A stretch of DNA of 64,000 bases, taken from the NCBI GenBank assembly GCA_002633025.1, contig NMRB01001168.1, positions 137,149 through 201,148 of the forward strand. Direction: 5' to 3'. Below the pieces are notes generated by a model that did not search any database, was not told where the DNA came from, and was given only the letters and a program-made list of their open reading frames with translations. The DNA comes from Notospermus geniculatus. Its lineage: Eukaryota > Nemertea > Pilidiophora > Heteronemertea > Lineidae. Both the position numbers and the translations under genes were made by a program. Shown here in pieces: positions 42,135 to 52,788 of this stretch; positions within the stretch are counted from its first letter, which is position 1, and every line of letters starts with the position of its first letter.

Positions 42135-42325
42135 CTGGAAATGAAACACAAACTGAAGTGCGATGGAAGAATCAAGAGAGAAAATAAAAGGAGTCGTCCT
42201 CCAGAAATTTCGCAAATTTTCGACCCCAACCGGGGTCTACTCTTCTTCAGGCTGGCACTTTCAAGTCGAGTAAATCTGAAATAAAGAAACCCTGTGCAAA
42301 CAGGGGTAGGTGTGGAAAGTAATAG

Positions 42326-43258
42326 TTGAATAGAAACAAAGCCCCCTTGTTGAGTGCTGAGGCTGATTGCAAAGAGAAGACCTGCAAAACAGAAATAGAG
42401 TATGATTGGTACACGTGTGATTTGGAAAGGAGTCCAGTTGTGGACAGGAGTCCAGTTATGCCATGGAGGGCATGATGCTCCCTTTCTGGTTTAAGCCTTT
42501 TTCTTCCATTGCCCTTTCCCTATTCGTTTCGTTGGCCAGTGAGTTCACCTAGCCTTTCATTCTATCTATTCATCTTTTTCTGACGCCATACTCTGGTTAT
42601 TGTGTAGGTGGCAGTCTCGTTGCCTCTTATTATCTGTGTTCCATATGTTTACTCGCTCTGCATGTCATTTTAACTTGTCATATGACATCTAATTGAGGGA
42701 GGGAACGACCGTAAATGACCTGAGATTCTCAGGATGATTATTGGGACGTACAGCGGCGGAAAATAACAAAAGATTTAACGCATCACGCAGCGTAGTACGC
42801 ACATGTGGAAAAAGGCCTTAAAGCTGACCTATTTCCATTACCCTAGCACATAGAGTGACAAACCGGCAGGTAGATGAAGTTCAACGTCCAGGGTCCATAT
42901 TTATGAAGCCTTCGCAACTTTGCGTTCACGCAAATCTATTGTGAGGCAGTCAGTGAACAATAGGGCATGTGCAGCCAAACAATAGATTTGCGTGAACGCA
43001 AATTTTCTCTTTTCCGCTCTTTCCACGCGAGCACACGAGTCCACGAATGCTGTGATCGCTGTCGATGGCATACAAGTTTTACAGTATGCCAGCTTCAGGG
43101 ACCAGCATATTGTGAGTACATGTACATCACAGCTTTTGGATATAAAATCGGACCTACAGTCATGAATCATGTAGGTTATTAGGCTGTATACCCAGGCGCT
43201 GATACAGAGGAGCGGTCGTAACGCCCCCCCCCCCCCCCCCCCCCCAGCCCGAGATTGA
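42326..43258 (+). repeat. About 0.93-kb duplicated segment, copy 1
   Basis: It starts AATAGAAACAAAGCCCCCTT and ends in a 26-bp poly-C at about 43221-43246. Copy 2 at 43583-44500 differs at few bases and small indels. A partial third copy (TTTCCACGCGAGCTCACGAG...) is at 50685-50890. It includes a small palindrome with TTTGCGTGAACGCAAA. Confidence 0.8.
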
Positions 43259-43582
43259 ATGTGTGCTCATCAGCCTCCGTCCCACTTTCGGACTCCGTCG
43301 GTAATAGCTGGCCTATGTAAACCCCGCATGGATTTTAATCAATCGGATTCATTTCTTAATTATGAAATCGGTAGAAAACCACAAAATGCCCGAAAAAACA
43401 TATTAATCGCAAACTACATGTAATCGGTTTTATTATTAGCCCGGACACTACTAGGCATAAAAAGTAACATATACCAGCTGAATGTTTTGAAAGCCGATAA
43501 TGATTTAGTGCCGAAAAGTGTGTCGAAAGCTCATTTTGGACCAAATATAATGGTCACTAAAGGGACTATAGGCCCACGTGAA

Positions 43583-44500
43583 CCAATAGAAACAAAGCCC
43601 CCTTGTTGAGTGCTGAGGCTGATTGCAAAGAGAAGACCTGCAAAACAGAAACACAGTATGATTGGTACACGTGTGATTTGGAAAGGAGTCCAGTTGTGGA
43701 CAGGAGTCCAGTTATGCCATGGATGGCATGATGCTCCCTTTCTGGTTTAAGCCTTTTTCTTCCATTGCCCTTTCCCTATTCGTTTCGTTGGCCAGTGAGT
43801 TACATTTGCCGTTCATCTAGCCTTTCCTTCTATCTGTTCATCTTTTTCAGACGCCATACTCTGGTTATTATGAAGATGGCAGTCTCGTTGCCTCTTATTA
43901 TCTGTGTTCCATATGTTTACTCGCTCTGCATGTCATTTTAACTTGTCATATATCTAATTGAGGGAGGGTACGACCGTAAATGACCTGAGATTCTCAGGAT
44001 GATTATTTGGACGTACAGCGGCGGAAAATAACAAAAGATTTAACGCATCACGCAGCGTAGTACGCACATGTGGAAAAAGGCCTTAAAGCTGACCTATTTC
44101 CATTACCCTAGCACATAGAGTGACAAACCGGCAGGTAGATGAAGTTAAAACGTCCAGGGTCCATATTTATGAAGCCTTCGCAACTTTGCGTTCACGCAAA
44201 TGTATTGTAAGGCAGTCAGTGAACAATAGGGCATGTGCAGCCAAACAATAGATTTGCGTGAACGCAAATTTTCTCTTTCCCGCGCTTTCCACGCGACCAC
44301 ACGAGTCCACGAATGCTGTGATCGCTGTCGATGGCATACAGGTTTTACAGTATGCCAGCTTCAGGGACCAGCATATTGTGAGTACACAGCTTTTCGATAT
44401 AAAATGTGACCTACAGTCATGAATCGTGTAGGTTATTAGGCCGTATACCCAGGCGCTGATACAGAGGAGCGGTCGTAACGCCCCCCCCCCGCCCCCCCCT
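43583..44500 (+). repeat. About 0.93-kb duplicated segment, copy 2, next to an assembly gap
   Basis: Sister of 42326-43258. It ends in poly-C and then the run of 35 N (about 44522-44556). Confidence 0.8.
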
Positions 44501-44777
44501 CTCCACCACCAACTTTTTTTCNNNNNNNNNNNNNNNNNNNNNNNNNNNNNNNNNNNGCCCCCCCCCCCCCCAGACATCCCCGTTGGCGGCCCTGACCCTC
44601 TCTGCTAAAGATCCGGCATCAACACCTGTAGCCTATTGGCCGTAGGTAACAGACGACTGAATTGACGACTTGGTGTTGACCAATGTTCAAATGGAAGAAT
44701 TGGGGGATCCGTAAATCCTTTACGCTGAGAGTGCGCTTGGTTGAGTTCGCGGGCGACGGCTCTGGCTGGTCACCACA

Positions 44778-45023
44778 CTATATTAATGTCAAACTGGCGT
44801 GATGAGCAGAGGGAAGCACACGAGATGCCGAACCAAACGTTTCGCTAATAAACGCTTGAATTGACGACTTGTGTGGTTCAATGTTCAAGTCCAACCAAAC
44901 CAGTGCCAATGTTTCAATATCTTCTGACCAGAACACCTTCTGAGTACGATCAGGAAATTCGAGGTGTGCGTTAATCACTGCCTGCTCTTGATGATGCATA
45001 AGCTGGGCGCACATTGGCGGCAA
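44778..45023 (-). CDS. Conserved ORF downstream of GPCR copy 1 (unrecognised)
   Basis: An 81-codon ORF containing MHHQEQAVINAHLEFPDRTQ, then KVFWSEDIETLALVWLDLNI and EPHKSSIQAFISETFGSASR. I do not recognise it. The same ORF lies downstream of GPCR 2 (51689-51896), open with conservative changes, and downstream of GPCR 3, where a frameshift breaks it. A shorter internal repeat, NIDQHKSSIHSSVTKM, follows in copy 2, so the HKSSI block is itself duplicated. It may be an exon of a neighbouring gene carried in the duplicated unit, or an old transposon ORF. Low confidence that it is translated. Confidence 0.35.
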   Translation of the reverse strand: MPPMCAQLMHHQEQAVINAHLEFPDRTQKVFWSEDIETLALVWLDLNIEPHKSSIQAFISETFGSASRVLPSAHHASLTLI

Positions 45024-45081
45024 ATCTCAATGCGGCAGTGGTGTTTTTAATCTTAATGCGGTAGTGGTGTTTTTGCATTAG

Positions 45082-45230
45082 GTGACTCTTTCTCCCTCCC
45101 CACCTTGATAAGACTAATCTCCTGTCCAACCTAGCCAGTGATAACAGCGAGGCTGGACTGATACCATGTCGAAACAACAATGGCCGCCATACCTTCATCA
45201 CTTGAGAAGTTCAACGAGCTGTTATCGCGT
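45082..45230. repeat. Interspersed repeat AGCCAGTGATAACACCGTGG, copy 3
   Basis: Copy near the conserved ORF downstream of GPCR 1. The text continues AAGTTCAACGAGCTGTTATC. Confidence 0.5.
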
Positions 45231-45581
45231 GACTAACCCTTCATCAGGTAAGGTAACATGCTTCAACTCATGTGCAGCAACACTCCCAATAACTAATTGG
45301 TAAGTTAGATCATTCAAATACATGTAAATAGATTTGAACAGTCTTATCAAGCATGCATATACGACGTTGCCTAAAGGTCAAAGTTAGTCTCGTGCCACCA
45401 GACTCTTGCAATTTCCAATACATTTCCAATTTTAGAGTCTGGTCCATATGGTTGCTTTGACTTGTAATGTTGTAAAACCATCATGGCGGACAATCTACCT
45501 ACAACTGATGACGTACGTGTAGAACACAACTACACTGCACTTCATGCATGCATGCATAACACATTGGTAGTGACTAGCCAA

Positions 45582-45862
45582 TCCAGTGGCGGATCCAAGG
45601 GGGGGGGCGTGCCCGGCGCACGCCCCTCCCCCCCCCCCGTTCAGCCGCCGAGGAGCAAAAATTTTGGAAGGCATATAATCAGACCCCTGATTTTCAGTAA
45701 AAAGAAAAGTTCAATTTGGCCTGCCCAGGTGCCAGGAAATCGCGTTTCCGGCACTTTTACCCCAAAATTTTCGGCGCTTCGCGGCCTTCGGGGCTCAGGG
45801 AATGGGGGTTGCCCATTCCACGCCCCCTCATTCGGCAACTCCTGGATCCGCCACTGAGCCAA
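45582..45862. repeat. AGTGGCGGATCCAAGG element
   Basis: The ends CAGTGGCGGATCCA and TGGATCCGCCACTG are inverted; the interior is GC-rich with GGGGGGGCGTGCCCGGCG. Relatives or fragments: 3310-3390, 19970-20010, 20690-20750, 50880-51000, 55670-55790, 58280-58360. Confidence 0.7.
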
Positions 45863-46741
45863 TCAGCGAAGCTGACCTCATTTCGAATCATCGAAATGAG
45901 GTCACTACAATGAGAATTGCATTCCGTGCCAGACCCTCGGTCTGACGACCTCGGCGGAGTATGACCGAGGGGCTGGTTGCGCGAGACTAGGTCAAAGTTT
46001 ACATTGTACGTCGGCAGTCGAGAGATACAAAACCCAACGCATACTATTGCGCTTTAAAGTCTAATATGACCCAATGCTACCGGACTCAGTCGACTTTAAA
46101 AGCACCCCAATCGCATCGGGATTTGCCATTCTGCATAATGCATCGTGTAGAAATCGCTAACCTCTTCCTACACTCTGCAGCAAGCCACCAGATTCCGTGT
46201 TCAACGCTTTGGGATTTTCTCGTGCGCCCAATCAGAAGCCTCTTTGCGATAATTTATTCATACGAGTACCGGGTACGCCGTTCAACTTCCTAGCGAACAA
46301 CACTAGCCTGCTGGTACATAATTGACTTCCCACTGCCTGTCCTACAACACACTGACAAATAGTCTCCATCGAATATTGCCTTCGCGGCTTCTTTTTGAGT
46401 ACTTGTAAGTCCTTCCACGGAGAGTTTGCATTCGAATAAAAAGTTTCATCGACCGCCATCTTGTCATCATACCCGAGCGGCCGATGCAACCTTTGCCGTG
46501 ATTGGTTGCTATTTTTGGGACCGGGGAAATCCTTGAACATGGAATGTGGTTTGCTTGCGTGAAGGTCAAGGGAAGAGAAGCCGAGTCTTGACCTGAACTC
46601 GGTGAAGATGGGATTTGCCGTCCATGTGCACCTACAGCCTTAGCTTCTGGTTTACTTCACAATGGAAATTTGATTTTGCCTCAGTCATCGAGTGTCGGAG
46701 TACAGGTTTGTCTCGGATTGTATTAATAAACTGAACTGAGG

Positions 46742-46903
46742 CCAGGGCCGTATTTAACTTTTTGGTCCGGGGGGGGGGGGGCAGAAGCCTCTCAGGGGGC
46801 AGAAGACCTCTTTTTGCTGTTTTTTGCCCAAAATCCACATGAAAATCACGATTTTGGTTGGCTCATTGCCCCCTCGCCCCCCCCCCTTTAAATACGGTCC
46901 TGG
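46742..46903. mobile_element. 162-bp MITE in the GPCR 1 coding tail
   Basis: The ends CCAGGGCCGTATTTAA and TTTAAATACGGTCCTGG are inverted. AGG at 46739-46741 and 46904-46906 is the likely target duplication. Copies 2 and 3 give the empty site: AACTGAGCCTTTCC and AACTTAGGCTTTCC. Confidence 0.85.
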
Positions 46904-47982
46904 AGGCTTTCCGACTTTCGCCTCCAGCCTCGAAACAGTCGGAATACCTCGCGCCGAAATTGAGTCCCACTTACACAGTAGAGGAGGAAGTTGACGGTGT
47001 TGTTTAGGTAAGCAAGAAGATTTGTTACGGCAGAGCTCAACGCAAATAGTTTCCAAGATGTGGATTTGGAGAGTGGAAAATATATGAAAAGGACAGAACT
47101 TGGTGATGTTAGTAAAATAAAGACAACACTGACAGTGGTCAACATGTACGTCATACTAGTCATCTGAGATGACCGACCGTCTGACCGCCCTCCCGGATTC
47201 TGGAGTTTTTTACGTTTTACCTGTCCCCTCACGACCTTGTATAGGATGCAGCAATTACAGAAAGAAATAACAGAGAATGGCAAAAGCGAATAGACCAACA
47301 GGTCAATCCAAACCCAGACCTTCTCAAAGAAGTACACATATTCTGCCTTGTATATGCACTCATTAACATGTTGATGAAATCCAATAGGCGATCCACGTTC
47401 TAGGTGAAGGATAAAAATCATTGGCGAATTTATGGCGAACAGGAATACAAAAAGAATTGCCAGACCAATGAAAGTCCATCTCTTTGTACATATTGTTCTT
47501 GCCTTTAGAGGAAAAGATACAGATATCAACCTTTCTATTGTTAAATACGTGACATTCAAACTGGCGAATTGTAGAAAGAAATACGTTAAAAAGTTGTGGA
47601 CTTTGCAGGAAATATGCGACAGAAGTCTAAGGTTGACGGCAAACAAGTACAAGACCCATCCTTGAAGGAGTCCTGTCCAAAGTACGGCGGTGTCGACTAA
47701 AGCAAGCGAAATAAGTAAAATCCTGGTGGATGCTTTCCCAAACTTTCTTATCACCAAGACGAGGATTGTTAAAATATTAAACAATGTTCCAAATATTAAT
47801 AGAAACGGAGGTACCCATTTCCACAGGAGCACCCGAAGTCGCCACTCCCAGGAGAGAATGATATCTTCGTCCAGAGTTACGGCAGCAACTCGAGTCACCA
47901 TTCGACTTGGCTCAACTCCTGTCTTCGTTAGCTGCACAGTCCCATTATTGCTATTGCTTGGCGTCAATTCGTAAATACCCAT
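46888..47982 (-). CDS. Rhodopsin-family GPCR, copy 1, C-tail replaced by a MITE
   Basis: An intronless 364-residue receptor with seven hydrophobic helices. Helix 1 holds GTLFN and helix 2 LALVD (D2.50). Helix 3 starts at the disulfide Cys (SCKVH; text here HISCKVH) and ends TIERLIS, so DRY is ERL. The second extracellular loop has its Cys (NECIYKAEYVY). Helix 6 has FILLTSP, lacking the usual Trp before Pro, and helix 7 has NFLLY instead of NPxxY. Helix 8 is TQFRREVF. The ATG at 47982 starts MGIYELTPSNSNNGT, with N-glycosylation sites. The last residues QDRI and the stop come from a 162-bp MITE; copies 2 and 3 carry SSVYNPRQTFTPTL there. It looks like a peptide-type receptor from a lineage-specific expansion, like the intronless tandem receptors of sea urchins. 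Ligand unknown. Confidence 0.9.
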   Translation of the reverse strand: MGIYELTPSNSNNGTVQLTKTGVEPSRMVTRVAAVTLDEDIILSWEWRLRVLLWKWVPPFLLIFGTLFNILTILVLVIRKFGKASTRILLISLALVDTAVLWTGLLQGWVLYLFAVNLRLLSHISCKVHNFLTYFFLQFASLNVTYLTIERLISVSFPLKARTICTKRWTFIGLAILFVFLFAINSPMIFILHLERGSPIGFHQHVNECIYKAEYVYFFEKVWVWIDLLVYSLLPFSVISFCNCCILYKVVRGQVKRKKLQNPGGRSDGRSSQMTSMTYMLTTVSVVFILLTSPSSVLFIYFPLSKSTSWKLFALSSAVTNLLAYLNNTVNFLLYCVSGTQFRREVFRLFRGWRRKSESLQDRI

Positions 47983-48180
47983 TTTCGTGACTACATGTAT
48001 TGGATTTAATGATACATATCAAGACAATTCCTAGAGATCCTCGTCCTTTTTGTAGACCGCACCACTTGGAAACCGAATTCGTCCTAATAGAAGGTTCTGA
48101 GGTCAAACTCCGAAGAGTAGAAGCAGCAATTTGGATACTTCTGAGGAACTTCGGCGAAAAATGTAAGATCGTCGTATTCC

Positions 48181-48414
48181 TCATGCAAGTGAATTCGTTG
48201 CACTATTAGGAGCCAAGCTCACACAAGACGGCGTCGACAGGAAGCCACCAAAGTCATTGCAGTTGTATGACCGTGGAGGATTCAAGGTGTAAACTTCACG
48301 AACTAGCTGCTTCACGAATTCTGATTCCCAAAGCTGATATAAAATTGAACCGAACCGTAGACCATGGTTGACGAGACGTGCAGGCACGAGGAGGAACGAC
48401 GATAACGATTCCAT
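48181..48414 (-). other. Conserved upstream flank with a short signal-peptide-like ORF
   Basis: In all three units the minus strand has an ATG followed by a hydrophobic start: MESLSSFLLVPARL here, MELLSSFLLTCLW then stop near 55.3 kb, and MGLLSSFLLTCVWSTMVYG near 63.85 kb. It may be chance, a 5' UTR ORF, or a signal exon of another product. Only unit 1 keeps a longer frame. Function not assigned. Confidence 0.25.
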
Positions 48415-48897
48415 CGCTCGTTTCCGTCCTTGTTTACGACATGTCGTAAAATGAAAGAAACCCGATGACGGTATGAAGGGAGTTGTCTAAACGTTTGAAT
48501 ATTTCTCGATACTGCAAATAATTGGCCTCATCTCTTCGCAATTGGGTTTGAATATATCCCCTGGCAAAGTTGCACTCATCTCTACATATGTTGTAATTTT
48601 TCGCATTGTTGCCGTAGGCCTTGTTGAGACTTGCTTCACAATTGCTTCATATATTTTAAAAAGTTTTCAAATGGCGGTTTATCCATTTATATGTGAGGAA
48701 GTTCCAATTGATATTCGCGTCTTGTTCAGCATTTACTCCTTGTAGAACTGAAAGTTATCTCATGATGCCCACTTTCATATTTTCCTTTGTAAATTGCTCT
48801 GATATTTGGATAGCAATGAAAACCTTAATTTGTGGTTCAGACATTTTGTTAAATCTTTCTGGTAAAAATGCCCTGCTTCGACATCAACACAAAAGTA

Positions 48898-49170
48898 CAG
48901 TACCTTGCACAATTGAACTCCCTTCCGCGCCGCGCACCATCCGCGTAGGGCCTACTACATGCAGCGTCATGCACGTACCGTCCTCGTATCTTCCGAGGAC
49001 GTGGCGCAGCGTCATGGAAGACATGCAGTGAAGACGTAACGTCATTCACCCGACGTCACGCAACAGAGACGCGTGACGTACCCACCATACGCGATGAACT
49101 GAAGCCTACCTTCCTCGTCACGTACGGGGAAGGTACGCGGATTTAGGGAGGTCAATTGTGCCAGGTACTG
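48898..49170. repeat. TA-target MITE, CAGTACCTTGCACAATTGAA family, copy 2
   Basis: 273 bp, sister of 9897-10164, flanked by TA. A snap-back fragment (CGACCCCAACC) abuts its right end. Confidence 0.8.
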
Positions 49171-49439
49171 TAGATACAATACGGAGGGTCGTCTCCGAAT
49201 TTCACAAATTTTCGACCCCAACCAACCAGGGTCTTCCTCAGGCACTTTCTGGTCGAGCTACTACCAGAAGTGAAGTGCGACTAGAAGACTAGAATATCTA
49301 GACTAGTGTTATAGATAGCTTTTTACCATACTTTGTTTCTGTAAATGATAAATCTTTTATGTTATATTGTATATTTTGTAGTAAGTCAGCCAACTTAATG
49401 TAAGGCTGCGGTTTTGGTTTAAAGTTTCAATCTTTTATG

Positions 49440-49539
49440 TACATGTACATGTACAGTGCTTAGAATCATTAATCATTAATCATTATTCATTAATGTAGCA
49501 CTTAAATTAAATAAATTATTAATTATTATTATCATTATC

Positions 49540-49570
<31 letters not shown>

Positions 49571-49605
49571 GTATTATTATTATTATTATAAAGGTCTCGT
49601 TGAGA
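49440..49605. repeat. ATT/ATC microsatellite
   Basis: TTATTATTATCATTATCATT repeated for about 100 bp, after AATCATTAATCATTAATC. The minus-strand Asn/Asp-rich ORF is the same repeat. Confidence 0.9.
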
Positions 49606-49661
49606 TCTGTCAAGAAGTTTTAAGTTGAATGTTGTTGGTTTGTCCGTCCATTTATATACAA

Positions 49662-50371
49662 TAGGGAGGTTTCGAAACCAAACGACAATCATATCCGTAA
49701 CCGACAACGCAAAAATGTGACGTCATATGCAAATTCCCAACCGGTCGAACGTAAGGTCGAAAACGACGGGAAAAATAGGTTAGACACCTTTGTTCTGTAT
49801 GGCGCGTTGAACTTGTTGAATGTGCATTATGAAAATGACGTAAAATGCCGTTTCACTTGGGAAATCTTTGCATGATTAATGCGTCCAGGCTGACCTGATT
49901 ACATGTTACATTAGTATAACTATCGTTCAAACAGTGTTGTAATTCAATTGTCGTAATGAACACACGCTAAATCAGGGTATTTGACGTTGGCCCGAGCCCG
50001 GCCAAACGACTTCCCAGATCATGGCGTTCAATATGCCACAAACAACTACACCAAGAAAAAGCAGCCTACCGTAAACACACTTTTGCTCAGGAAGGTTTCG
50101 CCCTGTGATGTAATCAGTTGCAAGCATGGTTGTACAATAGGCCTACTTACAAAAGATCGGTGGGAAATCAGACATGGAATGCTACCACTGTTAAACCACG
50201 ATGGGAATAGTGCCAAAATATCCTTTGTATTTTGACCGATTTTACCGTTTACGTTCACGTCCGCGAGTTGCATCATCATCGAAACATACATAACGTTATT
50301 TACTCGAACGAACGATAAACTGTCGTTGTCGTACACGTTTACGTTTGTCGTTTGGTTTCGAAACCTCCCTA
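49662..50371. repeat. TAGGGAGGTTTCGAAACCAA element
   Basis: 710 bp. The ends TAGGGAGGTTTCGAAACCAA and TTGGTTTCGAAACCTCCCTA are inverted. The first 13 bp equal those of the 40575-41365 family, but the interior is unrelated. Plus- and minus-strand ORFs inside are not recognised. Confidence 0.75.
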
Positions 50372-51688
50372 TTGTAAGAGCAGGCTTTCTGCCGGTGTAA
50401 CGGTGCAGAGTGTCCCCCTGTAAAAAGTGTCCACTTTTATTGTTGAATGACGGAATAAGCGGCATGACTATAGAAAACCAATCCCCAGAGATTATGTAAC
50501 AATAGGATCTTTTGTTCCTGGGACAGTTTTTCCTGAGGACATTCTTTCCCTTTACACCGTTGCTGTAAATCCCTATATTTTTTTGTTCTCCCTATTCCTA
50601 TTTTTTGCAAAATTTGCCCTATAAGCCCTATTTTTTGGTTTCCCTTGGCCCTGTTATTTCCTATTTTCTCTTTACCGCTATTTCCACGCGAGCTCACGAG
50701 TCCACGAATGCTGTGATTACTGTCGATGGCATAGGCCTGCAAGCTTTACCGTATGCCAGCTACAGGGACCAGCATATTGTGAGTATAGGTTTTGGACCTA
50801 AAGTCGGACCTACAGTCATGAGTTCTGTAGACTATTAGGCCGTATAGCCCTGGCGCTGATCCAGAGGGGGAGGGGTCGTAACCCCCCCCNGTGTTTTGAT
50901 ACCGAGTTGCCAGGAAATCGCGTCTATGGCCATCTAGATTTCATAATCTTCTAGGAGGAGGCCCCCAGCCCCCCCCCCCACCCCCGTTCCGCCCGCCTGC
51001 AACGACCACCTCGGCGACCTTGACCGCCTCTGCCAAAAATCCACGATCAACACCTGTAGCCTAGGCCTGGGGCCTGCTTCATAAAGTAACTTTAAGTTAA
51101 TGGTACCTTTAACCAAATTAAAAACGCATTGAAGTTAAAAGTACCAAGATACAGAATAGCACAAAATTGACACACAAAATGATAAATTAATAAGCAAGAA
51201 GTCAATCAGTCTCCAGAATTCACGAATTTTCGACCCCAACCGACCCCAACCGGGGTCTTTTTCAAGTGGAACTTTACAATCTGAAACTCTAGAAAAGACA
51301 TTGAAGACATTTGAAGTTAAAAGTACATTACCGTAAAGTCACGTCATGAAAGAGGCCCCTGTTTGTTACATGATTTACTGTGCCAATCATGTCAAATATA
51401 GGGACGAAAGACCTGTATATATTTGTCCCACAAAACGTCCCTATAAATCCCTATTTTTGGGATGGACAACCCTATATTTCCCCTCATGATATCCTTGCAT
51501 CGCAGCAGAAAGCCGGTATATGTTAAATTAGTGTGATTAGCAGACATTTTGGTCACAGACGAGTGAATTGACGACTTGTGTTGATCAATGTTCAAGTCGA
51601 AGAGTGGGGGGATCCGTAAACCCTGTTCGCTGAGAGTGCGCTTGGCTGAGTTCGTGGGCGACGGCTTTGGACGATGACTACCTTAATG

Positions 51689-51896
51689 TCAAATTGGCGA
51701 CGCGTGATGAGCAGAGGGAAGCACACGAGATGCCGAATCAAACGTTTCGCTAATAAACGCCTGAATTGACGACTTGTGTGGTTCAATGTTCAAGTCCAAC
51801 CAAACCAGTGCCAATGTTTCAATATCTTCTGGACAGAACACCTTCTGAGTACGATCCGGAAATTCGGGGTGTGCGTTGACCACTGCCTACTCTTCA
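51689..51896 (-). CDS. Conserved ORF downstream of GPCR copy 2 (unrecognised)
   Basis: Second copy of the 44.8-kb ORF. It reads VNAHPEFPDRTQKVF, CPEDIETLALVWLDLNIEPH and KSSIQAFISETFDSASRVLP. The open frame is kept, and differences from copy 1 are few and mostly conservative. A further HKSSI-like repeat lies at 51530-51595 on the same strand. Function unknown. Confidence 0.35.
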
Positions 51897-51984
51897 TGAT
51901 GCATCAGTTTTAAGCTAGGCGCACATTGACGGCAAATCACAATGCGGCAGGGATGTTTTAATTATCGACTGACCCAGGCTGCGG

Positions 51985-52250
51985 CTGGTATTCATAAACG
52001 TTAGCAATAGGAGCAGTCAGCCGCGCATATTGCCAACAGATGGCAGCAAAGTACAGGAAAATCTACGTGATTGCTGAGCTCGATCGATAATGACTGGGTC
52101 CGCTAGATACATTGAATTGGGCCGTAGTGACACCTAGTGGTCAACTCGCTTACAGCTCCTATTGCTTTTACTTAATATTTGCACAGCGAGGTCCAATGTA
52201 AATGTACTACAAATCGTGAAGTAAAAGCATTTGCTAGCTTTTATGAATAT
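51985..52250. repeat. MITE with ATTCATAAACGTTAGCAA ends
   Basis: The ends GGTATTCATAAACGTTAGCA and GCTAGCTTTTATGAATATC pair; interior AATAGGAGCAG and GCTCCTATTGC. Confidence 0.6.
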
Positions 52251-52788
52251 CACCCCATGTTGCAGGACCCGTCATTCAGCCGGGTCAGTCGACTTTAAAA
52301 ACACCCCAACCGCATCGGGATTTATAGACTAGTACCTGATCCTACCAACCTGCGTGCTGCAGTCGTGCCTTGTTTGGTAGGACCGGTATTGGCCGCCATT
52401 TTTTGAGGAATTCTGCCAGTGACGTCACCACGAAATTTTAGGTATATTATGTAAATTTATTCAATTCTCCACACAGCTGACGTACCGGAATGCAGATAGA
52501 AGGTGACGTACATTTGACCTAGGAAATCCACCAATCACGAAGGTGTTAAAAATAGAAATACATCAACATAATATTTCCTATATGGCCTACTTATCACCTG
52601 CGCCAGTGCAGATTCACGAACGCGATAGGCGCTACCAGTCCTAGCATATAGAAAATTCGATGTAAAATTGTTGGGATCGGGTACCAGTCCACGGGATTTA
52701 CCGTCCATGTACGCCTATAGCCTTACAGCTTTTGGTTTACTTCACAATGGAAATCATAGGTTAAACGGCGCGGACTTCTCATTTTACC

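Larger units (their letters stand above)
44620..48660 (-). repeat. Receptor duplication unit 1
   Basis: In minus-strand order: upstream flank (48000-48660), GPCR 1, then the conserved downstream ORF. The same order appears at 51540-55560 and 56100-64000. Unit 1 lacks the upstream GTTTCGC-type and TTAA elements found in the other two. Confidence 0.75.

Noticed and set aside
40111-40473. 120-codon plus-strand ORF with a twin at 39893-40237 minus
   Set aside because: Both are read through the arms of the fold-back; their identity reflects the palindrome, not a protein family.
49519-49707. Asn/Asp-rich minus-strand ORF
   Set aside because: Translation of the ATT/ATC microsatellite.
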